The notes beneath the pieces are model-generated. The model saw nothing but the letters and a program-made list of their open reading frames with translations, made no database searches and was not told the DNA's origin. A stretch of 64,000 nucleotides of DNA from Clostridiales bacterium Firm_14 (GTDB taxonomy: Bacteria > Bacillota > Clostridia > Saccharofermentanales > Saccharofermentanaceae), in NCBI GenBank assembly GCA_001604135.1, contig LVAT01000017.1:1-64000 (forward strand), read 5' to 3'. Position numbers and translations under genes: made by a program. Every line of letters starts with the position of its first letter. Within the stretch, counting starts at the first letter, position 1. Of the stretch, positions 39,969-50,508 are shown piece after piece.

Positions 39969-40008
39969 GCCCCGCGGGCTGTATCTTTATTCAGGATACC
40001 CGCGGGGC
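39969..40008 (-). terminator. Intrinsic terminator
   Basis: gccccgcggg...cccgcggggc downstream of DUF885 gene. Confidence 0.8.
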
Positions 40009-40033
40009 GTTTGGTGTAATTCTGTGGCAATGA

Positions 40034-42013
40034 TCAGCTTAAGAGCTTTTCCATGTTCTTTCTGATCTGAGGGAACGTTCCGGTCAAGGAATCAAGATAT
40101 GCCGTATGTATCTCTTTTTCCGACTTATTCGGGAACTTCGCACGCATGTCATCCATGGTCTGCAGTGTCCAGACGTAGCCCATTCCGTACTTTGCATAGT
40201 AGGCCGGATCAGTGACGATCAGTGTGTAGAACTTCTTGAATGACTTCTCAGTAACGGAGAAACCGAACTGCTTGAAATAATCAACGCACTGCTTCAAAGA
40301 CCAGTTCTCAACATGAATGCCGTAATCGATCCTGGTGCTGACAAGGAGCGAGAGGTTTGATTCGTAGCTTACAAGCTTCATTGCATCTGTAACGCCGTTG
40401 CCGGAGAAATACCTCATCGAGTAGTTCTCGACATAAACTGCCCAGCCTTCGTTATAGCCTATGGATGTGGACAGATACATGTAAGGATGGTTCGTGTGTG
40501 ATCTCGAATAAAGCGACTGGAACATGTGTCCGGGGTATGCTTCATGCGCTACCGTAACACCGAAATCCTTATCGCTATCAGCACTCTTCTTGTTAATGAT
40601 GATCAGATTAGCATTGAAATTGTCCAGATGGAAACCGAGATAAGCTGCCGGCGAGAAGTTCTCTTCGAACACCTTCGGAACATCCATCGTGTAATACTCG
40701 TGAGGAGGGATCTCAGGGAAATCACTCTTTACCGCGGAACGGAGGAAATCGAGGTTCTGCTCCAGAGAACCCTTGGAATACTGGTGTTTCATATATTCCG
40801 AATACCAGCCTTGGCCGTTGGTCACGATGCTCGTGTAATCGTCGTAAACGAACTTGATCCTCTTTTCAAGAGTGTCAATGCTCTCCTGAACAGTTACGGG
40901 ATTGTTGGTCGTAAGTCTTGTGAGCATTGCGTAGTAAGCATCTCCGCCCTTGAACGCACAAAGTCCCTGGTCTTTTCCGCCGGACCCCTTAAGATTCCTC
41001 ATCCTTCTCGCGCACTCCTCGAATTCAGGGAATGCAACTTCCTTCATGGCCTTTTCGTGCTCTTTTATAAGCCTGCTCTTGTCACTTGCAGAAAGCCCCT
41101 TGATGTTGTCCAGGCGCTCTTCGAATGATGCGTAAAGGAAGCAGTCATTCTTCTGCTTTACCAGGTTATCGAATGATTTGGCAGCCTCTTCGTAACTGTC
41201 GTCGGAAGAAGCAAACCCGAGCTTAGCCCTTGTCTCCTCGTACTCGCACATCAGGTCATAATATCTGTCAAGATCCTTAACGAGATCGATGTACTTCTCT
41301 GCATCCTCGACCGTATCGAAAGTATAAACATCCAGGATGAACAGCACTTCGGACTGGGGGCCTACAAGATAATTGAAGATCATCGTGTAGTATTCGAATG
41401 CCGTGTAAGAGTATCCGTAAATGGATTCTTCGACATCATAAACAAGCTTGTCATAACAGAGCCTGTCATCGCCCTGAAGAGAGTTGTAATCGATCGTTAA
41501 GAGCCTGTCTAACTGCTGCTGATAGAACTGCTTTTCTGCAGGATACTGGTCGATCGAAGTGAAATCGCCCCATGTCGCATCCTTAATGTCGAATCCGAAC
41601 TTTGACGGGTTCTCGAAAAGGATCTCCACATCGGCATAGCTGTCGATCTCATGATGAAGGATATCGTATTCGATCTCAGAGAGCAGCTTTACTGCGGCGT
41701 TGCCGCTTACCGTTCCCGGTGCGTGATCGGGATGCACTTCAGCATAAGTCGCAACATGATCCGGATATGTGAGCTGGTCTGCCGTAACGGTGCCGCCCGA
41801 AGGATCAGCAGAAGGAACCGTTGACGGATCAGCCGTAGGATCTGTTGTAGGATCGGTCAGATACGTCGGGTCAGAATACCCGTGCTCGATCTTGTTGCCT
41901 TTGTCGGTCTCTCTGCCGCTGTGTCTGGGAGCACCTCCGGCACAGCCTGCAAGGGACATTACTAATGCAGCGCAGCACACAAGCGCTGTCAGCTTAATTG
42001 ATTTCTTTTTCAT
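40034..42013 (-). CDS. DUF885 family lipoprotein (putative metallopeptidase-like)
   Basis: Lipobox LAGCAGG; VTVAHEAYPGHMFQSLY HExxH-like motif. Confidence 0.88.
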   Translation of the reverse strand: MKKKSIKLTALVCCAALVMSLAGCAGGAPRHSGRETDKGNKIEHGYSDPTYLTDPTTDPTADPSTVPSADPSGGTVTADQLTYPDHVATYAEVHPDHAPGTVSGNAAVKLLSEIEYDILHHEIDSYADVEILFENPSKFGFDIKDATWGDFTSIDQYPAEKQFYQQQLDRLLTIDYNSLQGDDRLCYDKLVYDVEESIYGYSYTAFEYYTMIFNYLVGPQSEVLFILDVYTFDTVEDAEKYIDLVKDLDRYYDLMCEYEETRAKLGFASSDDSYEEAAKSFDNLVKQKNDCFLYASFEERLDNIKGLSASDKSRLIKEHEKAMKEVAFPEFEECARRMRNLKGSGGKDQGLCAFKGGDAYYAMLTRLTTNNPVTVQESIDTLEKRIKFVYDDYTSIVTNGQGWYSEYMKHQYSKGSLEQNLDFLRSAVKSDFPEIPPHEYYTMDVPKVFEENFSPAAYLGFHLDNFNANLIIINKKSADSDKDFGVTVAHEAYPGHMFQSLYSRSHTNHPYMYLSTSIGYNEGWAVYVENYSMRYFSGNGVTDAMKLVSYESNLSLLVSTRIDYGIHVENWSLKQCVDYFKQFGFSVTEKSFKKFYTLIVTDPAYYAKYGMGYVWTLQTMDDMRAKFPNKSEKEIHTAYLDSLTGTFPQIRKNMEKLLS

Positions 42014-42100
42014 TTATTCATCTCCTCTATCCTTCATCCATAACACACAGCATCTCCCCAAGACGCTGCGAAAATTATATCACGGATTTTTATTGATTTC

Positions 42101-43876
42101 TCACTCAGCCGGTCCCTCAGGCATGGCAAACTCGGAAATGACTTCATTCTGGATCAGTTCGACCTTCTCCTTCACGGCTTCATAATCGATGTCGCCCTTG
42201 GAGTCTCTGGGAAAGCTTGCAAAGAACGTGATCTCGGAAGGTCTCATCGCTTCATGAAGCGTAAGTTCACACTCTGACTTTATGCGGTCCCTTAAGTCCT
42301 CCATCATGGAGTTATCGAAGAAATATTCCTCGTTCGGAACAACGGCCGTGATAAGCATGGAGCCTTCCGGCTTCTCTATTACGACTGAACAAGCTTCGAC
42401 AACGCCTTCCGTCATCTGGACGGCCTCATCGACCTTGCTCGGATAAACGGGATAACTGTTGATCCTCACCTCACGGCTTGTCTTTGCAACAAGGTAGAAC
42501 ATCTTGTTGCCGTCCTGTTTGCCGATATTTCCAGTGAAAAACCATATCCTTCCGTCCGGAAGCTTTCTGTAATTTGCCGCATTGGGTCTCGCATCATCGG
42601 GGAAGGAAGTCTTGATTATCGGTGAGCATACGATTATCTCTCCTTCGGCACCCTCCGGAACGTCAAGTCCCGTCGAAGGATCTGCGATCCTCATGATGAC
42701 TCCCGGAAGCGGGAATCCCAGCAATCTGTCACTTTGCAGATCGGAGGGACCGTACGCGTAAGTCAGAAGCTCGTCGCACCCCGTTACAGAACAGACTGAG
42801 AGTTTCTTTCCCGAAGATCTGGCGATCTCGAACAGCATTGCTTTCTGGCTGCTCGTAAGAAGTCCGCCGCCGACAATGATTCTGTCGACGCTCTTCAGAA
42901 TGTCGGATTTCCCTCCGACTTTATTGATGGATGCGATCGTGCTGGTATAACCGATAAGCACATCAGGCTTATAGCGCCTGATCGCATAGAAGATCTTTTC
43001 CGGATCGTACCACGTAAAGATCAGGACCGTCTGGCCGCACGACAGGATATTGTGGATGCCAACAACGAATCCGAATGAAAAGCAGCTCTCGTTAAGACAG
43101 AGCATCCTCGAAGGCTTTCCGGTCAGGTCTTCATTTGCCTTGAGCACCATTTCCGTCAGATTAGCTGACACATTCATGCTTCTCGCATTTAATTCCGCTG
43201 CCCTGCATTCGGTAGGAACGCTCGGGAAAAGATACAGAGCAGACCTGTTGTTGTCTCTGTCGTGATTCGGTTTTTCCTGTTCGGACTGCGTGTCAAGAAG
43301 GGATACAAATTCTTTCCAATAGACGAGCTTTATGCCCTCAGGAACGTTCTTAGGCTTCGGCATATCGTAACTTGCGATCGGATAGAACCTGACAGTGTAC
43401 TTATATATACCGTCGGACATCTCGCTGTATTTGGCGATAACAACGGTCTTGATACAGGTCTCCTTAAGGACATGTGAATAGTTGAGATACTGGTTGCAGC
43501 TCATCACGCAGAACTTAGCTCCGACGCAGTTGGCATAACCTGCGAAATATTCTGTCGACAGATTCGGAACGCAGAGCGCCGCCGAAGCGCCGATCTTATC
43601 GAGCGCATAAACGCTTATTATGTTCAGGGTATTATTGCCCATTGCGAGCATTACGACATCGCCCTTCTGAACACCGAGATTCTTCCATGCGAAAGCTGCC
43701 TCGTCGATCTTCTCTATCAGTGATGAATAAAGGATCTTCGTCCCGCCGTACTCCAGTGCCACTCTGTCCGGATATCTGGTGCACGATCTCTTTATGCGCA
43801 TGTATAGTGTCTCATCCGTATCAGTAACCGGATTTGCATAATTCTCAGGATAAAAGACACTCCACTGGCTTTCCAA
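42101..43876 (-). CDS. AMP-binding/acyl-CoA synthetase family protein, degenerate motifs
   Basis: Fold-level pattern YPDRVALEYGGTKILYSSL...WFFTGNIGKQDGNKMFYLVAKTSREVRINSYPVYPSKVDEAV. Confidence 0.8.
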   Translation of the reverse strand: MESQWSVFYPENYANPVTDTDETLYMRIKRSCTRYPDRVALEYGGTKILYSSLIEKIDEAAFAWKNLGVQKGDVVMLAMGNNTLNIISVYALDKIGASAALCVPNLSTEYFAGYANCVGAKFCVMSCNQYLNYSHVLKETCIKTVVIAKYSEMSDGIYKYTVRFYPIASYDMPKPKNVPEGIKLVYWKEFVSLLDTQSEQEKPNHDRDNNRSALYLFPSVPTECRAAELNARSMNVSANLTEMVLKANEDLTGKPSRMLCLNESCFSFGFVVGIHNILSCGQTVLIFTWYDPEKIFYAIRRYKPDVLIGYTSTIASINKVGGKSDILKSVDRIIVGGGLLTSSQKAMLFEIARSSGKKLSVCSVTGCDELLTYAYGPSDLQSDRLLGFPLPGVIMRIADPSTGLDVPEGAEGEIIVCSPIIKTSFPDDARPNAANYRKLPDGRIWFFTGNIGKQDGNKMFYLVAKTSREVRINSYPVYPSKVDEAVQMTEGVVEACSVVIEKPEGSMLITAVVPNEEYFFDNSMMEDLRDRIKSECELTLHEAMRPSEITFFASFPRDSKGDIDYEAVKEKVELIQNEVISEFAMPEGPAE

Positions 43877-44088
43877 ATCTATTCTCCGTCACACCATGAA
43901 TCAGCGATGCGAAAACTAAAAGTCCGAACGCGTTTATTATACACTGTCGCGCGCTCATAAATACTGTTTACAACGCAGGCAAGTTATCAGGCAAGCATTT
44001 GTGCATTTGTACGAAAACTTTTTTCGTTATGCAGTAGTTTGCCGGTGTTAAAATGTTCAAAGAATTTTAATCACGAGAGGTATTTGCC

Positions 44089-45270
44089 ATGGATATCAAG
44101 CTCAACACACATTTCCTCGACGTAAAAGAAACATACCTTTTCTCCGACATCGCAAAGCGCGTCAGAAAGTTCCAGGAAGAGAACCCTGACCGTGAGATCA
44201 TCAGGATGGGAATAGGCGACGTAACTCTCCCCCTTCCCGAATCTGTGACTTCCGCAATGGAAGCAGCGGTAAAGGAGATGGCAAGCAAGGACACATTCCA
44301 CGGCTATCCTCCGGAATACGGCTACGACTTCCTGAGGAACGCCATCTCAGATCACTACAAGGATCTCGGCGTAACGGTTGCACCTGAGACAGTTTATGTT
44401 TCAGACGGCGCGAAAAGCGACCTCGGCAACCTTCCCGATGTTTTAGGTGATAACCCCATCATCATTCCCGATCCCGTATATCCTGTTTATGTCGATTCAA
44501 ACCTCATGAACGGCAGAAAGGTATCCTTCGTCGCAGGCAATAAGGAGAATGACTTCCTTCCCCTCCCTCCTGCTGACACAGATATTGAACCTTCCGTAAT
44601 CTACATCTGCTCGCCCAACAACCCGACAGGCGCAGTATACAGCCGTGAAGGTCTCACCGCATGGGTAGACTTCGCACTGAAGACAGGATCGCTCATCATT
44701 TTCGATGCGGCATACGAAGCATTCATCACAGAAGACAAGCCCCATACGATCTACGAGATCCCCGGCGCTGACCTCTGCGCTGTTGAAGTTTCTTCATTCT
44801 CCAAGTTTGCAGGATTCACAGGCGTAAGATGCGGCTGGACTATCGTTCCGGACAGCCTCGAATCTGACGGCATCAAGCTCTCCAAATTCTGGGCAAGACG
44901 CCAGGCTACAAAGTTCAACGGCGTTTCCTACGTAACCCAGAAAGGCGCTGCTGCTTCACTTTCAGGACAGGGCCTTGCAGACTGCAAAGCAAACATCGCT
45001 TACTACAAGCGCAACGCTAAAGCCCTTGCAGAAGTATTCACGGCAAAAGGCATCTACTTTACGGGCGGCGTAAACTCACCTTACATCTGGCTCGAGTGTC
45101 CTGATAACATGGGAAGCTGGGAATTCTTCGACATGCTCCTTAACCGCTTCGGCATCGTAGGAACACCCGGCGAAGGCTTCGGCGAGAATGGCGCAGGCTA
45201 CTTCCGCCTTACTGCTTTCGGTTCTTACGAGAACACATTGAAGGCTTGCGAGTTCTTCAAGACACTGTAA
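44089..45270 (+). CDS. dapL: LL-diaminopimelate aminotransferase
   Basis: MGIGDVTLPLPESV, ICSPNNPTGAVY, SFSKFAGFTGVRCGW. Confidence 0.9.
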   Translation: MDIKLNTHFLDVKETYLFSDIAKRVRKFQEENPDREIIRMGIGDVTLPLPESVTSAMEAAVKEMASKDTFHGYPPEYGYDFLRNAISDHYKDLGVTVAPETVYVSDGAKSDLGNLPDVLGDNPIIIPDPVYPVYVDSNLMNGRKVSFVAGNKENDFLPLPPADTDIEPSVIYICSPNNPTGAVYSREGLTAWVDFALKTGSLIIFDAAYEAFITEDKPHTIYEIPGADLCAVEVSSFSKFAGFTGVRCGWTIVPDSLESDGIKLSKFWARRQATKFNGVSYVTQKGAAASLSGQGLADCKANIAYYKRNAKALAEVFTAKGIYFTGGVNSPYIWLECPDNMGSWEFFDMLLNRFGIVGTPGEGFGENGAGYFRLTAFGSYENTLKACEFFKTL

Positions 45271-45297
45271 GATCCGCACATAAACAAGTTCATAAAG

Positions 45298-45329
45298 GGC
45301 CGGTTCAAAAGAGCGCAAAAGAGCCGGCC
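45298..45329 (+). terminator. Intrinsic terminator of dapL
   Basis: ggccggttc...gagccggcc followed by gTTTTTg. Confidence 0.75.
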
Positions 45330-45399
45330 GTTTTTGTCCCATTAATAGAAGTCCGCCTTTGTTATAATGCAGGTAAATAAGATATGGACGGATAAGACT

Positions 45400-46818
45400 A
45401 TGGCTAAGAAGACAACTTTTTTCTGTAAGGAATGCGGTTACGAGACGTCCGGCTGGATGGGCAAATGTCCTGCCTGCGGCATGTTCAACACCTTTGTCGA
45501 AGCGCCTTCCGAGAAGGCTCCTGCCAAGGCTAAGACAGACTCGCCTGCTTTTGCCGCCAACCAGTATTCCTGGACGGATTCCGCTGTTACCGTAAGGCTC
45601 AGCGAAGCAGGCAAGGAGAATTACAAGAGACATTCTACTGGGATCCCCAGCCTTGACGTTCTCTTCGGAGGCGGCATCACGGAAGGATCCGTAACGCTCG
45701 TTGCGGGTGAACCCGGCATCGGCAAGTCGACGATCCTCATGCAGCTTGCGGATTCTTACAAGGCAGAAGGAGAGATCCTTTATATCTCAGGCGAGGAGTC
45801 CCCTGCCCAGATCGGCATGAGAGCTTCAAGACTCAAGATAAAGCGGGACATCTTAGTCTGCGGCGAGACGAGATTTGAAGCGATCGCAGAGCAGCTTAAG
45901 ACATATAAGCCCTGCCTTGCGATCATTGACTCGATACAGACGCTTTATTCCGAGCAGGTTGCGGGAACACCGGGCGGCGTTGCGCAGATCAGGGAAGTTG
46001 CAGCAGGCCTCATCCGCATTGCAAAGACTAATAACATTACGATAATCATGGTCGGACACATCGCAAAAGACGGCTCCATTGCAGGTCCTAAGACGATCGA
46101 ACACATGGTCGATACCGTGCTCGGATTTGAAGGCGATGCCACAGGCGGATACAGGATCATAAGATCTGCAAAGAACAGATTCGGAAGATCCAATGAGATA
46201 TGCTTTTTCGAGATGGGAGAGACAGGACTTATCCCGGTAGACAGTTCGAAGGCTTTGCTCGTTGCAGGAAGGCCTCTTAACAGTCCCGGATCGGTCCTTA
46301 CATCAACACTCGAAGGCAATGACGCGCTGACCATAGAGGTCCAGGCGCTCTGCACCGAGAGCGTTTATCCCAATCCGCAGAGAATGACATCCGGCCCTGA
46401 GAGAGGCAGAGTCCTCATGCTCCTTGCAGTCTGCGAGAAGCTATTAAAGCTCGGCTTAACGTCGAAGGACTGCTTCGTGAATGTCATCGGAGGTCTTAAG
46501 GTCTCTGACCCCGCGACCGATCTTGCTGTCTGCATGGCGACTGTATCTTCTGCAAGAGGCGTCAGCGTCAGGCCCAACACGCTTATACTCGGCGAGGTCG
46601 GATTGTCAGGCGAGATCAGGCCGGTCTCAAGGATACTGAAGAGATGCCTGGCATCCGCAAGACTCGGTATCACGACGGTCGTGCTTCCCGGCAGCTCAAA
46701 GGACGCGCTCGAGAAGGAACTCGCTAATGCATCTGCAGATGTTTTCGCTGGCAATCCCGTTCCGGAATTCATATATGCGGACAATCTTAAGGAAGCTGCT
46801 GATATACTGTTCTCATAA
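45400..46818 (+). CDS. radA: DNA repair protein RadA
   Basis: CKECGYETSGWMGKCPAC, GEPGIGKST, KNRFG. Confidence 0.95.
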   Translation: MAKKTTFFCKECGYETSGWMGKCPACGMFNTFVEAPSEKAPAKAKTDSPAFAANQYSWTDSAVTVRLSEAGKENYKRHSTGIPSLDVLFGGGITEGSVTLVAGEPGIGKSTILMQLADSYKAEGEILYISGEESPAQIGMRASRLKIKRDILVCGETRFEAIAEQLKTYKPCLAIIDSIQTLYSEQVAGTPGGVAQIREVAAGLIRIAKTNNITIIMVGHIAKDGSIAGPKTIEHMVDTVLGFEGDATGGYRIIRSAKNRFGRSNEICFFEMGETGLIPVDSSKALLVAGRPLNSPGSVLTSTLEGNDALTIEVQALCTESVYPNPQRMTSGPERGRVLMLLAVCEKLLKLGLTSKDCFVNVIGGLKVSDPATDLAVCMATVSSARGVSVRPNTLILGEVGLSGEIRPVSRILKRCLASARLGITTVVLPGSSKDALEKELANASADVFAGNPVPEFIYADNLKEAADILFS

Positions 46819-46832
46819 CAGGAGGTGATCTT

Positions 46833-47582
46833 ATGAGTCGCAAGTGTTATTTTCTGATACCGGCCGCAGGAAGCGGTACGCGCATGGGCGCAGGACAGCC
46901 GAAACTCATGAGGAATGTCGAAGGGCGCCCTGTTATCTTAAGGACTCTGGGTGCGGTCGCTGACGTCGCGAGATGCAATTATGCAGACATGGATTATAAG
47001 ATCGTACTCGTTACGACAAGTGACCTCATAGGGATCCTGCAGGCAATGTGCTCGGAGTATTTTCCTGACCTCAACATAACCTTCACGCTCGGCGGGAACA
47101 CCAGAACGGAATCCGTTTCAAAGGGCCTTAACATGATCGCTGATGCTGACGATGACGACCTCGTGCTCGTTCACGACGGTGCGCGCTGCCTCGTTACTTC
47201 AGAAGAGATCACGGCATGCATCGACGGGCTTAAAGACCATGCGGTATGCGCTTCCGCGGTCCCCGTTAAGAACACGTTGAAGGAAGTCGGTATATTGCCT
47301 TCAGGCGAAGTCAAGGTTATCAGCACTCCTGACAGATCGAAGTTCTATGAGATCCTTACTCCGCAGGGTTTTAAGTTCAAGGACATTGAGACATGCTACA
47401 TGAAGGCAACAGATGACGGCATCACGGCAACTGATGATACCGCATTAGCGACGATGTACGGACTTGATGTTTATCTTACAAAGGGACTTTATTCCAACCT
47501 GAAGATAACGACACCGGAGGATATCGCGATAGCATCGGAGATCATAAGATCAAGAGGCGAGAGCGAACCGTTCCACGATTGA
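46833..47582 (+). CDS. ispD: 2-C-methyl-D-erythritol 4-phosphate cytidylyltransferase
   Basis: IPAAGSGTRMGAGQPK, VLVHDGARCLVT; RBS aggaggtg. Confidence 0.93.
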   Translation: MSRKCYFLIPAAGSGTRMGAGQPKLMRNVEGRPVILRTLGAVADVARCNYADMDYKIVLVTTSDLIGILQAMCSEYFPDLNITFTLGGNTRTESVSKGLNMIADADDDDLVLVHDGARCLVTSEEITACIDGLKDHAVCASAVPVKNTLKEVGILPSGEVKVISTPDRSKFYEILTPQGFKFKDIETCYMKATDDGITATDDTALATMYGLDVYLTKGLYSNLKITTPEDIAIASEIIRSRGESEPFHD

Positions 47583-47586
47583 AACA

Positions 47587-47610
47587 AAAGCCCGCTTGGA
47601 TGCGGGCTTT
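47587..47610. terminator. Bidirectional intrinsic terminator between ispD and ispF
   Basis: aaagcccgc-N6-gcgggcttt. Confidence 0.8.
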
Positions 47611-47615
47611 TTGAT

Positions 47616-48110
47616 TCAGATCTCTTTAGTAAAAGTCAGGATGCAGAATACCTGTATTCCTTCTCCCCTGCCAAAGCCTGTCAGGCCTTCGCCGGTAGTG
47701 GCCGTTATGCCGACTGAAGATACAGGGATCCCCAGTATCGCGCCGATAGATTCCTTCATCTTCGGGATATGGGGCATCAGCTTCGGGCGCAGGCACTCGA
47801 TGGTGACAGAGCAATGAATGATCTTACCGCCGGTAAGATATTCAAGAGCTTTCTCAAGATATACGGAACTGTCCTTAATGCCTTTTTCGAGGCAGATCTT
47901 ATCTGCTTCGCCGCCAAGGATGTTGACACCTGTAAAGCCGGACACCGCATTGGTGATGGCGTGGAAGACGACGTCACCGTCGCTGTTGGCTTCGATGGGC
48001 TTGTCGAACGGAATATCGATTCCGCCGAGCCTGATCAGAGTGTCACCGCAAGGTTCACCGAATCTGTGGCTGTCCTGTCCGATTGTGCTGATAGATACGA
48101 TATTACCCAT
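47616..48110 (-). CDS. ispF: 2-C-methyl-D-erythritol 2,4-cyclodiphosphate synthase
   Basis: GQDSHRFGE, ANSDGDVVFHAITNAV, TTGEGLTGFGRGEGI. Confidence 0.93.
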   Translation of the reverse strand: MGNIVSISTIGQDSHRFGEPCGDTLIRLGGIDIPFDKPIEANSDGDVVFHAITNAVSGFTGVNILGGEADKICLEKGIKDSSVYLEKALEYLTGGKIIHCSVTIECLRPKLMPHIPKMKESIGAILGIPVSSVGITATTGEGLTGFGRGEGIQVFCILTFTKEI

Positions 48111-48122
48111 AAGTAACCACCT

Positions 48123-48647
48123 TTATGCTATGCCGTTCTCCTGAAGCCATGATAACACATCGTTTATCGTCCAATACTCGCGGGAAGTTCCGCCGAAGAC
48201 TTTGTCGGCCTCACCTTTCCTTATCAGGACAAATTCAGGGACTGCTTCGATCTCGTATTTGTCCATCATGTCCTTATATTCCATCGCGTCGAGCATCAGG
48301 ATCGTGAGCTTTCCGTTGTAGTTTACCGCGATATCTTCTACTGCTGCCGTAACCATGGCAGTTCCGTTGTCCATGGAACTGTAGAAATAGATAAGGAGCG
48401 GGCAGCCTGAAGCCTTGAGTCCGTCAAGATCCGTTACCTTGCGGTACTGGATACCGTAGAGCTGGTTACCGTCATCATCCTTCTCGTCTTCTATCGGTTC
48501 ATAGACCATGCAAATGGCGGGGTCGCTGTATGAATAATCGCCCAGATATTCCATCAGGGGATTCTTTTCCTTTGGGGTTGAACAGCCGCAAAGGAATACA
48601 AGCAAAGCCGATATTGCTATGAATAACGTCAGATATCTTTTTTTCAC
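48123..48647 (-). CDS. Thioredoxin-like lipoprotein
   Basis: Lipobox LCGCS; thioredoxin-fold-like YEIEAVPEFVLIRKGE. Confidence 0.7.
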   Translation of the reverse strand: MKKRYLTLFIAISALLVFLCGCSTPKEKNPLMEYLGDYSYSDPAICMVYEPIEDEKDDDGNQLYGIQYRKVTDLDGLKASGCPLLIYFYSSMDNGTAMVTAAVEDIAVNYNGKLTILMLDAMEYKDMMDKYEIEAVPEFVLIRKGEADKVFGGTSREYWTINDVLSWLQENGIA

Positions 48648-49492
48648 TTCTCGATAAGTTCTGCGATCATGTCGACAGTACCGGAAAGAAGATCCGGGCT
48701 GACCTTCTCGGCGTTGCCTGAGTCAACGAGCTTTGTAACTTCAGGATCGAGCGGGAGCTTATCCGTTACCTTGGAACCGATCTCGGCAGCAGACTTCTCG
48801 ATAGTGGAGCCGTCGCCGTAGAGTCTTATCTCATCACCGCAGTGAGGGCACTTGATATAGCTCATGTTTTCGACCATTCCGAGAACGGGAACCTTCATCA
48901 TGGAAGCCATGTTTCTCGCCTTGTTAACGATCATGGAGACCAGATCCTGGCTTGTTGCAACTAAGATAATGCCGTCAACGGGCATGGACTGGAATACCGT
49001 AAGCGGAACGTCGCCTGTTCCCGGCGGCATGTCGATAAGGAGAACATCCAATGTCTCCCAGTTTGTCTGTCCCCAGAACTGCTTTAAGAGTGAAGAAAGA
49101 ACAGGGCCTCTCCAGATGACCGGAGCTTCCTTGTTCTCGAGTACGAGGTTTACGCTGACTGCCTTGATTCCCGTCTTTGTCTCTGCAGGAACGATGAGCT
49201 GGTCGTCAGTACCGCGCAGGTTCTCTGTAAGGCCGAAAGACTGAGGGATCGAAGGGCCGGTGATATCGGCGTCCATGATGCCGACTTTATAGCCTTTTCT
49301 CGCGAGCTGGACTGCGAGGACCGATGTAACAAATGACTTGCCTACACCGCCCTTTCCGCTTGCGACACCGATAACGGTCTTGATCGAGGATCCTTTTGCG
49401 AGAGGATCTTTCTGGATTCCGTTAGCTGACGGGCAGGAATCCTGGGATGTGCAGCCGTTCTTTGACGGGCAAGAATCACATGCTGATGACAT
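48644..49492 (-). CDS. Mrp/NBP35 family P-loop ATPase
   Basis: GVASGKGGVGKSFVT, CPHCGDEIRLYG; Cys-rich N-terminus. Confidence 0.95.
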   Translation of the reverse strand: MSSACDSCPSKNGCTSQDSCPSANGIQKDPLAKGSSIKTVIGVASGKGGVGKSFVTSVLAVQLARKGYKVGIMDADITGPSIPQSFGLTENLRGTDDQLIVPAETKTGIKAVSVNLVLENKEAPVIWRGPVLSSLLKQFWGQTNWETLDVLLIDMPPGTGDVPLTVFQSMPVDGIILVATSQDLVSMIVNKARNMASMMKVPVLGMVENMSYIKCPHCGDEIRLYGDGSTIEKSAAEIGSKVTDKLPLDPEVTKLVDSGNAEKVSPDLLSGTVDMIAELIEK

Positions 49493-49536
49493 AAAAATGC
49501 CTCCTTATATTATGACGCACCTATTATAGTTAACGC

Positions 49537-50508
49537 TTAATCTTTTTTCAAAGCCTGTTCTTCTTCATCGATCTCGAAAAGCTCGTCGTTGCCGCTTTCC
49601 GTTCTTCTCTTGATGAATTTCATTACCGCTGCGCCGGCGTCACTTGATCTGACCATAACAACTTTTACGAGACGCTTCTCGTTATTTTTGAATGATCTTA
49701 CAAGCGATCCGACAGTGTTCATGGCCTGATCCTTGGCAAGCCTTAAGCTCTCCTTCTCGGCTTCCGTGAACTGGTTAGCAAAGGCCTTTTCCTCGGCTCT
49801 GTGCTGAGCCGCGAGTTCTCTTTCCTGACGGCGGTTCTCGTCAATAAGTTTCCTGTACTGTTCATAGTGATTTCTGGTAGGTTCGGATACTGTTACAACA
49901 GTGTCGACCGCGCCATATATCTGCGAACCGATAAGATCAGATACGACCTTCGTGCCGGATACGACCTTTTCCATTGCTTCGAACTTTTTCTTGAAGCCCG
50001 CGATCGTAATTATCGTGGTAACAAGGTCCGTAACAAGAACGGCCGTAAAGAATATGAGGATTCCGATCTTTACGGGGTAATGTATGAGAGCTATGAGGTG
50101 CTTTACGATCGGGTGCAGGACATAGATGCCGAGAGAAGCTGCAATACCCCAGTAAATATAGAATCTCAGGCAGATATAGCCTCTGAAGTTGAGCTTGTAC
50201 TCGGAATAGTCCCACCAGCGCATGTGGAAAGCGTGATAGAGGATAACGCCTGCTATGAGTTCTACGATCGTACATGCGGCAGCCATGCCGAAGAATATTA
50301 TGAAGAAGTTGCTGCTTAAGGGTTCGAAGATCCAGATGGCTGCATAAAAGCCCAGTCCGTATACAGGACAAAGCGGGCCTGCCAGAAAGCCTCTGTTTAT
50401 AAACTTTCCTTCGGTGATCCCGTAGTAGATTACTTCAACGACCCATCCTACGAAGCTATATATGAAGAACATCATGTAGGATTCTATGAACGGATATGGC
50501 AGGCTCAT
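49537..50508 (-). CDS. Putative ABC transporter permease (CmpB-type)
   Basis: YSFVGWVVEVIYYGITEGKFINRGFLAGPLCPVYGLG. Confidence 0.88.
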   Translation of the reverse strand: MSLPYPFIESYMMFFIYSFVGWVVEVIYYGITEGKFINRGFLAGPLCPVYGLGFYAAIWIFEPLSSNFFIIFFGMAAACTIVELIAGVILYHAFHMRWWDYSEYKLNFRGYICLRFYIYWGIAASLGIYVLHPIVKHLIALIHYPVKIGILIFFTAVLVTDLVTTIITIAGFKKKFEAMEKVVSGTKVVSDLIGSQIYGAVDTVVTVSEPTRNHYEQYRKLIDENRRQERELAAQHRAEEKAFANQFTEAEKESLRLAKDQAMNTVGSLVRSFKNNEKRLVKVVMVRSSDAGAAVMKFIKRRTESGNDELFEIDEEEQALKKD

